Source: Streptomyces sp. NBC_00258 (lineage in GTDB: Bacteria > Actinomycetota > Actinomycetes > Streptomycetales > Streptomycetaceae). From it: a stretch of DNA of 64,000 nt. Every line of letters starts with the position of its first letter. Within the stretch, counting starts at the first letter, position 1. The notes beneath the pieces are model-generated. The model ran no database searches and was not told the origin of the DNA. It was given only the letters and a program-made list of their open reading frames with translations. The DNA is taken from positions 6,448,001 to 6,512,000 of the forward strand of contig NZ_CP108081.1 in the NCBI RefSeq assembly GCF_036182465.1, read 5' to 3'. Shown in pieces: positions 33,375-41,480 of the stretch. Made by a program: the position numbers and the translations under genes.

Positions 33375-34547
33375 GTGAGCGGCGCGGATCCGGGCAGCCG
33401 CGCCCGGCGGCAGCAGCTTCTCCGGGTACGCGGCCGCAGCGTGGCCTGGGTACCACCCCTCCTCCTGCTCATCGCCATCGCGGTGGTCGACTGGAACACC
33501 TCGGGCGAGTTCAGGGTCATCTCCTGGATCGTCCTCGTCCCCGGCATCGCCGCGGCGATCTGCGGCGTCCGGGGAACGGCCGCCTTCGCCGTGCTCGCAC
33601 TCCTCACGTACATCGAGGTGGACGCCTCCTGGCCGCATCAGGACCAGACCGGCCTGCCGGACTTCATCCTGGTCGCCATGGGCGGCGTCCTGGCGACCCT
33701 GGCGTGTGCCGTACGGGTCCGGGAGGAGCGGCGGATGCTGCACATGCGGGACGTGGCCGACACGACCCGCCGAACCGTGCTGCGCCCCCTTCCCACCCCG
33801 TGGGGCGGGCTCGACCACGCGGCCGTGTATCTGGCCGCCGACAGCGAGGCCCGCGTCGGCGGCGACTTCTACGACATCCAGCCCGGCCCGCACGGCACCC
33901 GGGTCCTCCTCGGGGACGTCCAGGGCAAGGGCCTGCCCGCGGTCGCGGCGGCCGCCGCCCTGCTCGGCACGTTCCGCGAGTCCGCGTACCACGAGGCCTC
34001 CCTGACCGTCGTCGCCGAACGGCTGGAGGTACGGATGGGCCGCCACCGCCAGTACGTCACGGACCTCGGCGAGGACCTGGAAGGCGACCCGGCACGGGGC
34101 GTGGAGCGCTTCGCGACCGCGGTCCTGGTCGCCTTCCCGCCCCCGGGCTCCCCCACGGGCCACATCGAGGTCGTCAACTTCGGCCACGAACCCCCGCTGG
34201 TGGCGGGCCCGCGCGGCGTACGCGTCCTGCCGCCGGGCGACGGCCTGCCGCTCGGTCTCTCCGGCCTGGCGGGGTCAGGCGCGGGCGTCCCGCCCGTCCG
34301 CAGGGTCCCCCTGGCCGCCGACGAGACCCTCCTCCTCGTCACCGACGGTGTCACCGAGGCCCGCGACGCCGACGGCGTCTTCTTCCCCCTCCACGAACGC
34401 GTGACCCTCGCCGTCTCCACCGACCCCACGACCGCCCACCCCCACCGCCTCGTCGAGCTGGTCCGCGAAGGCACCCTCCACCACACGGATCACGTGGCGG
34501 ACGACACGACGATCTTCGCGGTGAGGGCAGGCGGAGCCGCCCCCTAG
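33375..34547 (+). CDS. Membrane-anchored PP2C (SpoIIE-type) phosphatase
   Basis: A 390-residue protein. Three N-terminal membrane helices (residues about 22-115) are followed by a PP2C SpoIIE domain with metal-site motifs ARVGGDFYDIQPG, LLGDVQGKG, VTDGVTEARD and a terminal DDTTIFAV. Such phosphatases dephosphorylate anti-anti-sigma factors in partner-switching circuits. No STAS partner is adjacent. The GTG start lacks a clear ribosome site. The stop codon lies at the edge of an interspersed repeat. Confidence 0.9.
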   Translation: MSGADPGSRARRQQLLRVRGRSVAWVPPLLLLIAIAVVDWNTSGEFRVISWIVLVPGIAAAICGVRGTAAFAVLALLTYIEVDASWPHQDQTGLPDFILVAMGGVLATLACAVRVREERRMLHMRDVADTTRRTVLRPLPTPWGGLDHAAVYLAADSEARVGGDFYDIQPGPHGTRVLLGDVQGKGLPAVAAAAALLGTFRESAYHEASLTVVAERLEVRMGRHRQYVTDLGEDLEGDPARGVERFATAVLVAFPPPGSPTGHIEVVNFGHEPPLVAGPRGVRVLPPGDGLPLGLSGLAGSGAGVPPVRRVPLAADETLLLVTDGVTEARDADGVFFPLHERVTLAVSTDPTTAHPHRLVELVREGTLHHTDHVADDTTIFAVRAGGAAP

Positions 34548-34588
34548 GGGGCGCGGGGAACTGCGCGACCAGCCCCCACGCACCCGCG
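34547..34588 (+). repeat. Interspersed GC-rich repeat (copy 4)
   Basis: GGGGCGCGGGGAACTGCGCG followed by ACCAGCCCCCAC, immediately at the stop codon of the PP2C gene. Confidence 0.85.
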
Positions 34589-34701
34589 GAGGCCGAACAA
34601 ACCCCCACCACCCACCCCCTATCGCCCCCACCCCAACACCCTTTGCACCCGCACCGGTTACCGTGCAGACCGTGGTGATCCAAGGGCAGGAGACAACGGC
34701 G

Positions 34702-35931
34702 ATGCCAGGAACCGTATTGCTGCTCGCAGCGTCGCCGACAGGCAAGAGCTGCCTCGTCGACGCAGCCTCCGTACTCCCCATACTCGCCGCCGTCGCCCCC
34801 GACGTGCTCTCCGGCACGGACACGGCGAACGTCGTCGAGCTGGCCGACCCCCTGGAACCGCAGGCCGTCCTCACCCGTCTGCGTGCCGCCGCGACGGCCC
34901 CCGGCCCGCTCACGGTCTTCCTCACCGGCCAGCTCCAGCTCGACCGCCGCCAACGGCTTCCGCACCTCGCGCTGGCCCGTACGACCCCCGCGACCGTCCG
35001 CTACACCGGGTTCCCCTGGCACTGGATCCGCGAGGAACTCCGGCTGCGCGCACCGGGCAGTACGACGGTCGTCGTCGACCTGCACACGGACGCGGAGACC
35101 TGGCAGCACCTGGCCACCCAGCCGCTCACCGTGGGACCGGGCGCCCTGCTGTACGGCCGCGTCGCCCCGCCTCCCCCGCGACGCGCGGTGGCGTCGCCCA
35201 CGTACATGAAGTCCGTGGCCACGATCCTCCGCAGCGGCCACCGTCCCCCGCTCGCGCACCTCCACCAGCAGGCGCTGACACGGGCGGCGGGCGAGGACCC
35301 GGAGGCAGCCCGCCGGGACATCGTGCTGGCGGTCGACCCCACACAGCCCTCACAGCACGCACAGCCCGCACAGCCGCCCCTGCGGCCCGTACCGGGGTTC
35401 CAGCCCGCGCCCCCTCCCGTACCCGTGCCCGTGCCCGTCCCGATGTCCCTACCGGCATCCGTGCCGGCCCCCGCCTCCCCCGTGGTTCCTCCGACTCCGC
35501 CCCCGCCCTCCGACCCCCACGCCGAGATCACCGCAGCCGTCGAGAGTGGCAGGCACGCCGAGGCCGCGGAGCTGGCCGGGCGGCAGGAGCGGGAAGCGCT
35601 GAGGACGCACGGTCCCGGCGCCGACGAGGTCGTGCACTGGATGGAAGTACGGGCGGATCTGGCCATGTTCGCGGAGGACGCGGAGCTCAGCTGCCGGATC
35701 TGGCTGGCGGTGGCCGACGTACGGCTGGCCGCGGGGCAGGACCCGGGCGCACCCGGTGTCGAGGCGGCCGTGGACCGGGCGCATCACCAGTGGGGCCGTA
35801 TCGGCGACTCCGCGCGGGCCCGTGAGCTCGGGCCCGCGCTGGCCGACCTGCGCCTGCGCGTTCCGGGGCGTCGGCAGGGAGCGCTGGACGATGTCCATCG
35901 GCACCTCAGCCGGCTTCAGGCACAGGTCTGA
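34702..35931 (+). CDS. Hypothetical multidomain protein
   Basis: A 409-residue protein. The N-terminal 180 residues form a globular domain (MPGTVLLLAASPTGKSCLVDAA ... LTVFLTGQLQLDRRQRLPHLAL ... YTGFPWHWIREELRLRAPG ... VVVDLHTDAETW); LAASPTGKS resembles a nucleotide-binding loop but does not match Walker A. A Pro/Val-rich linker (about 215-275) leads to a C-terminal helical, TPR-like region (HAEITAAVESGRHAEAAELAG ... DLAMFAEDAELSCRIWLAVADVRLAAG). GGCAGGAG before the ATG at 34702 sets the start. I recall similar streptomycete proteins but no function. Confidence 0.75.
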   Translation: MPGTVLLLAASPTGKSCLVDAASVLPILAAVAPDVLSGTDTANVVELADPLEPQAVLTRLRAAATAPGPLTVFLTGQLQLDRRQRLPHLALARTTPATVRYTGFPWHWIREELRLRAPGSTTVVVDLHTDAETWQHLATQPLTVGPGALLYGRVAPPPPRRAVASPTYMKSVATILRSGHRPPLAHLHQQALTRAAGEDPEAARRDIVLAVDPTQPSQHAQPAQPPLRPVPGFQPAPPPVPVPVPVPMSLPASVPAPASPVVPPTPPPPSDPHAEITAAVESGRHAEAAELAGRQEREALRTHGPGADEVVHWMEVRADLAMFAEDAELSCRIWLAVADVRLAAGQDPGAPGVEAAVDRAHHQWGRIGDSARARELGPALADLRLRVPGRRQGALDDVHRHLSRLQAQV

Positions 35932-36137
35932 CGAGGCTGAGCCTTTCCTCGTCGCCGGAAGGCGCCGGGGAGCGCGCTTCCGAGAAGCAAGTGAATCAAG
36001 CCAAGATCACGAATGGGTCTGGGCCTGATCAGAGTTCCCTCAGAAATCCCTATGCGAGTAGACGTCCCCCGGACGTGATGGCCGGGCACGGGGCGACGGT
36101 GCACCACCCGGCCGGGTTCTGCGCGGCCCGGCCGCGT

Positions 36138-36836
36138 TCAGTCCGCGCACAGCAGATAGCCCGTGCCGCGCACGGTCCGTATGAGCGCCTGCCCGGGACC
36201 GCCCAGTTTGCGGCGCAGGTAGTAGACGTACGTGTCGACGCTGCCCGAGCCCTCGGCGCGGTGGTTCCAGACGCGCTCCTGGATCTGGGCGCGGGTCAGC
36301 ACCCGGCCGGGGTTCTCCATCAGGTAGCGCAGCAGGGCGAATTCGGTGGTCGTCAGGCTCACCGGCCGCCCGCCGGACCAGACTTCGTGCGTGTCGGCGT
36401 CGAGCCGTACGTCGCCGGCCAGCAGGCTGCGGCGTTCGGCCGAGCGGACCGAGGTGCGGCGCAGGAGCGCCCGGACCCGGGCCGCGAGTTCCCTGAGCTC
36501 GAAGGGCTTGGTGACGAAGTCGTCGCCGCCCAGGTCGAGTCCGCGGACGCGCTCGTCGACCGTGTCGCGGCCGGTGAGGAACATCACCGGCATGGTGTGG
36601 CCCCGCGTCCGCATCGTCCGGCAGACCTCGAAGCCGTCGATGCCGGGGAGGCCGACGTCGAGCAGGACGAGATCGGGGCTGTGGCGGGAGAGCGCCTCCA
36701 GCGCCTGGCGGCCCGTGGCGGCGCCGGTCACCCGGAAGCCGAGGAACTCCATCGCCGTGGTGAGCATGGCGCGCACGCTCTCCTCGTCGTCCACGACGAG
36801 GAGATGGGCGGGGGCAGGGGAGACAGGGGTGGTCAT
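36138..36836 (-). CDS. Orphan OmpR-family response regulator
   Basis: A 232-residue response regulator. The receiver has VVDDEES (acidic pair), phospho-acceptor Asp60 (LVLLDVGLPGIDGFEV) and VTKPFELREL. The winged helix ends TVRGTGYLLCAD. No kinase gene is adjacent on either side, so the cognate sensor must be elsewhere. The preceding 206-bp gap (35932-36137) shows no feature I can name. Confidence 0.9.
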   Translation of the reverse strand: MTTPVSPAPAHLLVVDDEESVRAMLTTAMEFLGFRVTGAATGRQALEALSRHSPDLVLLDVGLPGIDGFEVCRTMRTRGHTMPVMFLTGRDTVDERVRGLDLGGDDFVTKPFELRELAARVRALLRRTSVRSAERRSLLAGDVRLDADTHEVWSGGRPVSLTTTEFALLRYLMENPGRVLTRAQIQERVWNHRAEGSGSVDTYVYYLRRKLGGPGQALIRTVRGTGYLLCAD

Positions 36837-36944
36837 GTCCTGTTCCTTCGCTGTGCCGACCGTGAAGGTGGGGGGTTATTGAGGATTCAACCTCGGGGGG
36901 GGCGCACATCGTCACACGTACCGCCCGGTAGCGGGTAACACGTG

Positions 36945-38192
36945 TTACCGGGCAAACATCTCCAGCGCCCCCGACACCAGCGTCCGTACGCCGGGGCCGA
37001 CCGTCGCCAGGTCGGGTGCGAAGTGCGGGCTGTGGTTGCTGGGCACGGCCGCGAGCTGTGCCATCAGGTCGCCCCCGGCCGCGCTCCCGGCCGCGTCCCA
37101 CACCTCGGCGGGCGTGCTCGTCACGAACCAGTACGCGTACGGGAGCCCGCCCTCGGCGAGGAGCGGGAAGTCCTCGCTGCCCATGACGGGCCCGAAGTCG
37201 AGGACCGTGCCCGCGCCGAACACCTCGCCGTGCACGGCGGCCACCCGGCGGTCGGTGTCGACGTCGTTCACGGTCACCGGGAAGCTGCCGCCGACCGTCA
37301 CCGTGGGCTCGCGACGGCAGCCGGCCGCCGCGCACTCGCCCGCGGCGATCCGCCGGATCGCGGCCAGCATCCGCTCCCGCACCTCGGCGGACTGCGTACG
37401 GAGGTTGAGGGCGATGTGCGCCTCGGACGGGATGATGTTGTGCCGCGTGCCCGCCTCGATCCGGCCGACCGTCAGCACGGCGGAGTCGCGGGCGGCCGTC
37501 TCCCGCGAGACGACCGTCTGGAGCCTCGTCACGATGTACGCGGCCGTCACCACCGGGTCCACGGTCGCCTCCGGCCGCGAGCCGTGCCCGCCCACCCCGT
37601 GCACGACGATGTCGACGTCCGTCGAGGCCGACATGATCAGTCCGGGCGAGTGCGCGTACAGCCCGGCGGGACCGGGGGCCGCGTGCTGGGCGAGCAGCAC
37701 GTCGGGGCGCGGAAAGCGTTCGTACAGGCCGTCGTTCACCATCGCGGCGGCGCCCTCGCCGGTCTCCTCGGCGGGCTGGCCGACGACCAGCAGCGTGCCG
37801 TTCCAGGTGTCGCGCCCGGCGGCGAGCGCGTCGGCGGCGCCGGTCAGCCAGGTGACGTGCAGGTCGTGACCGCAGGCGTGCATGACCCCGGGCGTACCGG
37901 ACGCGTACGGCAGTCCGGTCTCCTCGGCGACCGGCAGGGCGTCCATGTCGCCGCGCAGCAGGACGGTCGGCCCGTCGCCGTTGCGCAGCATCCCGACGAC
38001 CCCGGTGCCGCCGATGCCGTCCGCCGTCTCGTATCCGGCCCCGGCGAGGCGCTCGGAGAGTCTCGCGGCCGTCCGGTGCTCCTGCCCCGACAGCTCGGGA
38101 TGCCGGTGCAGATCCCGGTAGAGGTCCTCGAGAGCGGGGACCGGGAGGTCGGCGGTGAGGTCCAGCGCGGTGCGTGCGGCGGGAGAGGTCAC
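36945..38192 (-). CDS. M20-family amidohydrolase
   Basis: A 415-residue cytosolic metallopeptidase-fold hydrolase of the hippurate/indole-acetyl amino-acid hydrolase group (M20D). Metal-site motifs are LLRGDMDALPVAEETGLPYAS, HACGHDLHVTWL, GQPAEETGEGAAAM and the late PNHSPHFAPD, here as SNHSPHFAPD. The dimerisation domain (VDIVVHGVGGHGSRPEATVDP) is present. It releases amino acids from N-acyl conjugates; the substrate is unknown. I use GTG 38192 because the conserved N terminus begins there; the open frame continues upstream without coding character. Confidence 0.9.
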   Translation of the reverse strand: MTSPAARTALDLTADLPVPALEDLYRDLHRHPELSGQEHRTAARLSERLAGAGYETADGIGGTGVVGMLRNGDGPTVLLRGDMDALPVAEETGLPYASGTPGVMHACGHDLHVTWLTGAADALAAGRDTWNGTLLVVGQPAEETGEGAAAMVNDGLYERFPRPDVLLAQHAAPGPAGLYAHSPGLIMSASTDVDIVVHGVGGHGSRPEATVDPVVTAAYIVTRLQTVVSRETAARDSAVLTVGRIEAGTRHNIIPSEAHIALNLRTQSAEVRERMLAAIRRIAAGECAAAGCRREPTVTVGGSFPVTVNDVDTDRRVAAVHGEVFGAGTVLDFGPVMGSEDFPLLAEGGLPYAYWFVTSTPAEVWDAAGSAAGGDLMAQLAAVPSNHSPHFAPDLATVGPGVRTLVSGALEMFAR

Positions 38193-38207
38193 CGGGCCAG
38201 GGTAAGT

Positions 38208-38293
38208 CCGTACGCCGCCCCGTGGACCGGGACGGCGTACGGGACGTGAGCGGCCGCCGACGCGAGGGGAGTGGGAGTGGCGTCGGCGGCCGC
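38208..38293. other. Two strong hairpins in a divergent promoter region
   Basis: Stem one is CCGTACGCCG (38208-38217) with CGGCGTACGG (38233-38242). Stem two is GCGGCCGCCGACGC (38250-38263) with GCGTCGGCGGCCGC (38280-38293). Both lie upstream of the M20 gene and downstream of nothing, since the other neighbour also reads away. They could be leader structures or terminators left by a lost gene. Confidence 0.5.
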
Positions 38294-38315
38294 GGCCCCC
38301 GCATGACGCCCGGCA

Positions 38316-38350
38316 TGACGTGGTCGTCGTGATGTGGTCGTCGTGACGTG
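38316..38350. repeat. 14-bp tandem repeat upstream of the TIGR03086 gene
   Basis: TGACGTGGTCGTCG, TGATGTGGTCGTCG and a partial third unit TGACGTG run in tandem 44 bases before the start codon. This may be a regulatory site. Confidence 0.5.
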
Positions 38351-38393
38351 TTTCTTCAAGACCGCCGTGTGCGGGCGCTCCTAGACTCCGGGC

Positions 38394-38978
38394 ATGGATG
38401 AGATCGAGCTGCTTTCGGGTGTTCTGTCCAAGACCGGTGACCTCATCGAGGGTGTCGAGCCCGGGCGGCTCGGCGCTCCGACGCCGTGCGAGGAGTACGA
38501 CGTCGAGACGCTGGTCGACCATCTCGTCGGCTGGCTGCTGCTGTTCGAGGCCCGCTGCCACGGCCGCGAGTACGACGCCGACCCCGCGCGGTACCGGTCG
38601 GGTCCGGACCCCTCCGGTGAGTTCCGGGCCGCGGCGGCCGGGCTGGTCGCCGGGTGGGAGAAGTACGGCTTCGACCGCGAGGTGGGCGTGACCGGCGACG
38701 CCGAGCTGCCCGCCGCGATGGTCCTCAACATGACACTCATGGAGTTCACGGTCCACGGCTGGGACCTGGCGGTGGCCACCGGTCAGCCGGTCCCCTTCAC
38801 CGAGGAGGAGGCGGCAGAGATCCTGGCCCGCGCCGAGGTGACTCTCCCGCCGCAGTACCGAGGCAAGGGCAAGACCTTCGGCGAGATCGTCCCGGTGGCA
38901 GAGGACGCGTCGTCGCCGGACCGCCTGGCCGGCTTCCTGGGCCGCGACCCGTCACGATGGGCGCACCGCGCCCTTTAG
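38394..38978 (+). CDS. TIGR03086 / maleylpyruvate-isomerase-like metal-binding protein
   Basis: A 194-residue DinB-fold protein. TPCEEYDVETLVDHLVGWLLLFE and MEFTVHGWDLAVATGQP, with metal-ligand histidines, are the TIGR03086 signatures. Some relatives use mycothiol as cofactor. The stop codon and last residues (RWAHRAL) run into an interspersed repeat, so the native C terminus may have been altered by it. Confidence 0.88.
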   Translation: MDEIELLSGVLSKTGDLIEGVEPGRLGAPTPCEEYDVETLVDHLVGWLLLFEARCHGREYDADPARYRSGPDPSGEFRAAAAGLVAGWEKYGFDREVGVTGDAELPAAMVLNMTLMEFTVHGWDLAVATGQPVPFTEEEAAEILARAEVTLPPQYRGKGKTFGEIVPVAEDASSPDRLAGFLGRDPSRWAHRAL

Positions 38979-39014
38979 GGGCGCGGGGAACTGCGCGACC
39001 AGCCACAACGAACC
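38974..39014 (+). repeat. Interspersed GC-rich repeat (copy 5)
   Basis: TTTAGGGGCGCGGGGAACTG followed by CGCGACCAGCCACAAC overlaps the 3' end of the TIGR03086 gene, and lies between it and the convergent XRE-TPR gene. Confidence 0.85.
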
Positions 39015-39043
39015 CGCAGATTCATGGCGCCCCCCGCGGAGCG

Positions 39044-40387
39044 TCACAGCGGCGGGTGGGCCGGCGCCGGGCCCAGCGTCGTGGTGCCCGGAGCAGTCCG
39101 GTGCCCGAGACCGGTCCGGTACGCGTCCAACGCCGCCTCGATCCGCCCCGTACGCCGCAGCAGATCACCCAACAGCCGGCACAGGTCGGCCAGGTCACCG
39201 GCCGCGCCCGCGCGTTCGAGCAGGCTGAGCGCACGCACGTAGTGCTCCTCGGCGGTCTCCGTGTCCCGGGTGTCCTCCGCGATGATGCCGAGCAGCCGGT
39301 GCGCGGCCGCGGAGTGGACGGCCCCGCGCTCCGAACTCAGGTCCCCGAGCACGTCGTGGAGCAGGGCCGCCGCCTCGTCCGACTTCCCGCGCCGGTGCAG
39401 CACGTCCGCCAGTTCCACCGCGACCTGGCTGGTGTAGAGCGCGGCGCGCTGGGCGGAGTGCATGGCCAGCGCTTCGCGCAACTCGTTCTCCGCGCGCTCC
39501 ATGTCGCCGTTCTGCGCGTGCAAGTACCCGCGCATCCAGTGGCAGTTGGCGAGTTCCGTACGGATCTGGAGCTGGCGGTACAGCTCCGCCGCCTTGCCCA
39601 GGGAGGCGTCCGCCTCGGCGATGCGCCCCTCGGCGATCATCGTGCGGGCGACGGACCGGTGCATTCGGGCCAGGAGCGCGGGATCGGCGACCTGCGGGGC
39701 CAGCGCGAGCGCGTACTCCGCGGCCTGTGCGGCCCGCGCGTGCGCTCCCATGTCCATGTACGGCGCGATGACCGCCGCGTAGAGCAGCAGCAGGGCGTCC
39801 GGGTCGTGCAGCCCGCCACGGTTCAGCTCGTCGAGTGTGGACTCCAACAGGTAGCAGGAGTACCGGAGTTCGCCCGCCAGGTAGTGCGAGACGGCCCGGC
39901 CGCGCAGGGCCGGGACCCGGACGGGCAGCGGCGCGTCGGCGAGTCGTTTCTCCGACTCCTCGAAGCGCAGCCGGGCCGTCGCCAGGTCGCCCGTGTCCAG
40001 GGCGCATTCGCCGAGGCCCAGGAGCGCGGCCGCGCACTCGGCGTTCAGCCCGTGCGACTCCGCCTCCGCGAGCAGTGCGGTGTACTGCTCGGCGGCGACC
40101 TCCGCCTCGCCGGTCGCCAGCGTGCGCTGGGCGTCGGTGAGCCGCAGCCGCAGACCCGTGGCGAGGTGTGCGGGGCGCCCGGTGGCGAGCTCCTCGTACG
40201 CGACGCCGAGCCGTTCCGCGATGTGCCGCAGCGCCTCCTCGGAGGGCCGGACACGGCCCGCCTCCAGCGTGGAGACGTACGCGGGTGTGTAGGCGGGTTC
40301 CGCCAACTGCTTCTGTGTCAGCCCGCGTTCCGTACGCAGCTGCTGCACTCTGCGCCCGATGATTCCCGGGTCGTCGCGCTCGGCCAT
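39044..40387 (-). CDS. XRE-family regulator with TPR domain (RRNPPA-like architecture)
   Basis: A 447-residue regulator. Residues about 8-70 are an XRE helix-turn-helix (GRRVQQLRTERGLTQKQLAEPAYTPAYVSTLEAG). Residues about 85-430 are a continuous array of TPR-like helical hairpins, for example AAALLGLGECALDTGDLATARLRFEESE and LLGDLLRRTGRIEAALDAYRTGL. HTH plus TPR superhelix is the design of peptide-sensing regulators such as PlcR and NprR, and also of streptomycete regulators without known peptides. It diverges from a 37-codon micropeptide gene 210 bp away. No membrane segment or catalytic motif is present. Confidence 0.9.
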   Translation of the reverse strand: MAERDDPGIIGRRVQQLRTERGLTQKQLAEPAYTPAYVSTLEAGRVRPSEEALRHIAERLGVAYEELATGRPAHLATGLRLRLTDAQRTLATGEAEVAAEQYTALLAEAESHGLNAECAAALLGLGECALDTGDLATARLRFEESEKRLADAPLPVRVPALRGRAVSHYLAGELRYSCYLLESTLDELNRGGLHDPDALLLLYAAVIAPYMDMGAHARAAQAAEYALALAPQVADPALLARMHRSVARTMIAEGRIAEADASLGKAAELYRQLQIRTELANCHWMRGYLHAQNGDMERAENELREALAMHSAQRAALYTSQVAVELADVLHRRGKSDEAAALLHDVLGDLSSERGAVHSAAAHRLLGIIAEDTRDTETAEEHYVRALSLLERAGAAGDLADLCRLLGDLLRRTGRIEAALDAYRTGLGHRTAPGTTTLGPAPAHPPL

Positions 40388-40428
40388 GGCGTAAGCATGC
40401 CAGCAAGTCGACTTACACCCGCACGCTA

Positions 40429-40445
40429 TTCAACTTCCCGTTGAA
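40429..40445. promoter_or_regulatory. Inverted repeat near the XRE-TPR start (possible operator)
   Basis: TTCAAC-N5-GTTGAA is a perfect 6-bp inverted repeat 41 bases upstream of the regulator start, in an AT-enriched island. Further TTAA-containing words (GTTAAGCG at 40523, GTTAAACG at 40535) recur at 12-bp spacing nearer the micropeptide gene. Confidence 0.4.
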
Positions 40446-40597
40446 AGAGGGCAGTTAAGACGGGCGGGCAGGCCGCCGATCGGCTCAATGCGACCCTTGC
40501 ACCGGAGGCGAACACGCCCTAGGTTAAGCGGCGCGTTAAACGCACGATGACGCAGACTTAATACGCTGGCCTACGTTGACGATGCGAGGTTGTCGCC

Positions 40598-40711
40598 GTG
40601 TTCCGACGCATTGCCACGCGCTTCTTCCCTGCTCGGTTCGTGACCGCGCTGGGTGCCGCCGTGATCGCTTTCGCCGCCCTGATCAGTGCCGCTGAGGCGG
40701 GACCGCACTAG
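40598..40711 (+). CDS. 37-residue hydrophobic micropeptide, signal-peptide-like
   Basis: GTG, preceded by GAGG at 8 bases, opens a 38-codon frame. The peptide has a basic head (MFRRIATRFFPARF), a hydrophobic core (VTALGAAVIAFAALI) and an Ala-rich end (SAAEAGPH) that resembles a signal peptidase I site (AEA-G). A 10-bp terminator hairpin encloses the TAG stop in its loop, so the transcript is built around this frame. It is divergent from the XRE-TPR regulator. It could be a pro-signal peptide or a small membrane peptide. I know no named family. Confidence 0.6.
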   Translation: MFRRIATRFFPARFVTALGAAVIAFAALISAAEAGPH

Positions 40712-40721
40712 GGTCCCGCCT
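40695..40721 (+). terminator. Terminator overlapping the micropeptide stop codon
   Basis: AGGCGGGACC / GGTCCCGCCT, a perfect 10-bp stem with a 7-nt loop GCACTAG that contains the TAG stop. Confidence 0.8.
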
Positions 40722-40749
40722 GGTGTTCTGATTGGTTGGGTGCGGGCCG

Positions 40750-40806
40750 GTGGGGCCGGTCGCGCCCACGCGGCGGAGCCGCACAATGTCACGGCCCCGC
40801 GCCCCT
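40750..40806 (-). repeat. Interspersed GC-rich repeat, long variant (copy 6)
   Basis: GTGGGGCCGGTCGCGCCCAC, GCGGCGGAGCCGC and CACGGCCCCGCGCCCC in order: the reverse-orientation long form, downstream of the micropeptide gene. Confidence 0.75.
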
Positions 40807-41082
40807 TGAAAGCACGGGGCGCTCGTCCCTGGAGTCAGCGGATCAGCATTCGCCGCGCCATACGATCTTGGTGATGCGGACGCCCGCAGCCGCGTTCACC
40901 TTGTAGGCGCCGGGGCTGGGCCCAGTTGTCTGCCGGATGGCGTCCTCGCTCTGTCGTGCGGTGTGCTCGGGGCTCTCTACGTCTGGACGGGAACGAGAGT
41001 TTGTGGGTCGAATGGGTGACCTTTGTGGCTGGTACTCGTTGGGTGCCGTGTCGGGGGTCTTCGGCCAGGTAGGGGTGAACGG

Positions 41083-41178
41083 GTGCGTCGGCTGCGGGAG
41101 TTGGCGGCGCCGTTCGTGGTGCCCGGTCCAGCTGGGGTGGCGATCCGGGACCGGCTGAGGGTGAGCGAGTCGGATGCG
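41083..41178 (+). pseudogene. 5' fragment of an unknown gene, possibly a TnpB-like transposase
   Basis: A GTG with AGGTAGGGG six bases upstream starts MRRLRELAAPFVVPGPAGVAIRDRLRVSESDAA in good codon context, then coding character stops at about 41178 where a truncated VOC gene begins on the other strand. From memory it resembles the head of streptomycete IS605/TnpB-like transposases, but this needs a search. It looks like a stump left after rearrangement. The remaining sequence from 40807 to 41082 shows no supported gene. Confidence 0.35.
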
Positions 41179-41444
41179 GCGGGCGCCGAGGGCGAGGATG
41201 CGCTCGATCTCGGCCTCCCGGTCCTCGGCGGCGGACGTGAGATCGAGGTGCAGCCGGTTCTTGACGACCTTGCGGTCCGTCACCGGCATGAAGCAGATCC
41301 CCACCGGCGCGGTCTCGTCCGGCCCGATCACGACCTCCCGCTCCCGCTCGGACAGGATCTGCCAGCCCAGCGCCCCCGCCCAGAACCGGGCCAGGCCGGG
41401 CAGATCGCGGCGTCGATGACGATGTGATGCAGGGCGAGAGGCAT
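41172..41444 (-). pseudogene. VOC (glyoxalase/bleomycin-resistance-like) gene, frameshifted and truncated
   Basis: Translation begins MPLALHHIVIDAA, then shifts frame near 41406 and continues DLPGLARFWAGALGWQILSE ... PVGICFMPVTDRKVVKNRLHLDLTSAAEDREAEIERILALGARR. One missing base explains the shift. The last 25 or so residues of the fold (the usual DPEGNEFCVL strand) are absent; homology ends at about 41172, where the fragment of another gene abuts. The gene is therefore doubly broken. Confidence 0.7.
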
Positions 41445-41480
41445 AACGGCCAGTGTGCCCGCGGATCCCCTGGACAGGGG

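Noticed and set aside
36040..38316. 758-codon minus-strand frame over the response regulator and M20 genes
   Set aside because: It is out of frame with both real genes and consists of Arg/Gly/Pro-rich low-complexity sequence.
40843..41170. Continuation of the VOC frame to a stop at 40843, and the peptide GVRITKIVWRGEC near its end
   Set aside because: The sequence after GARR has no VOC character and is Pro/Arg/Thr-rich; I could not match the terminal peptide to any family.
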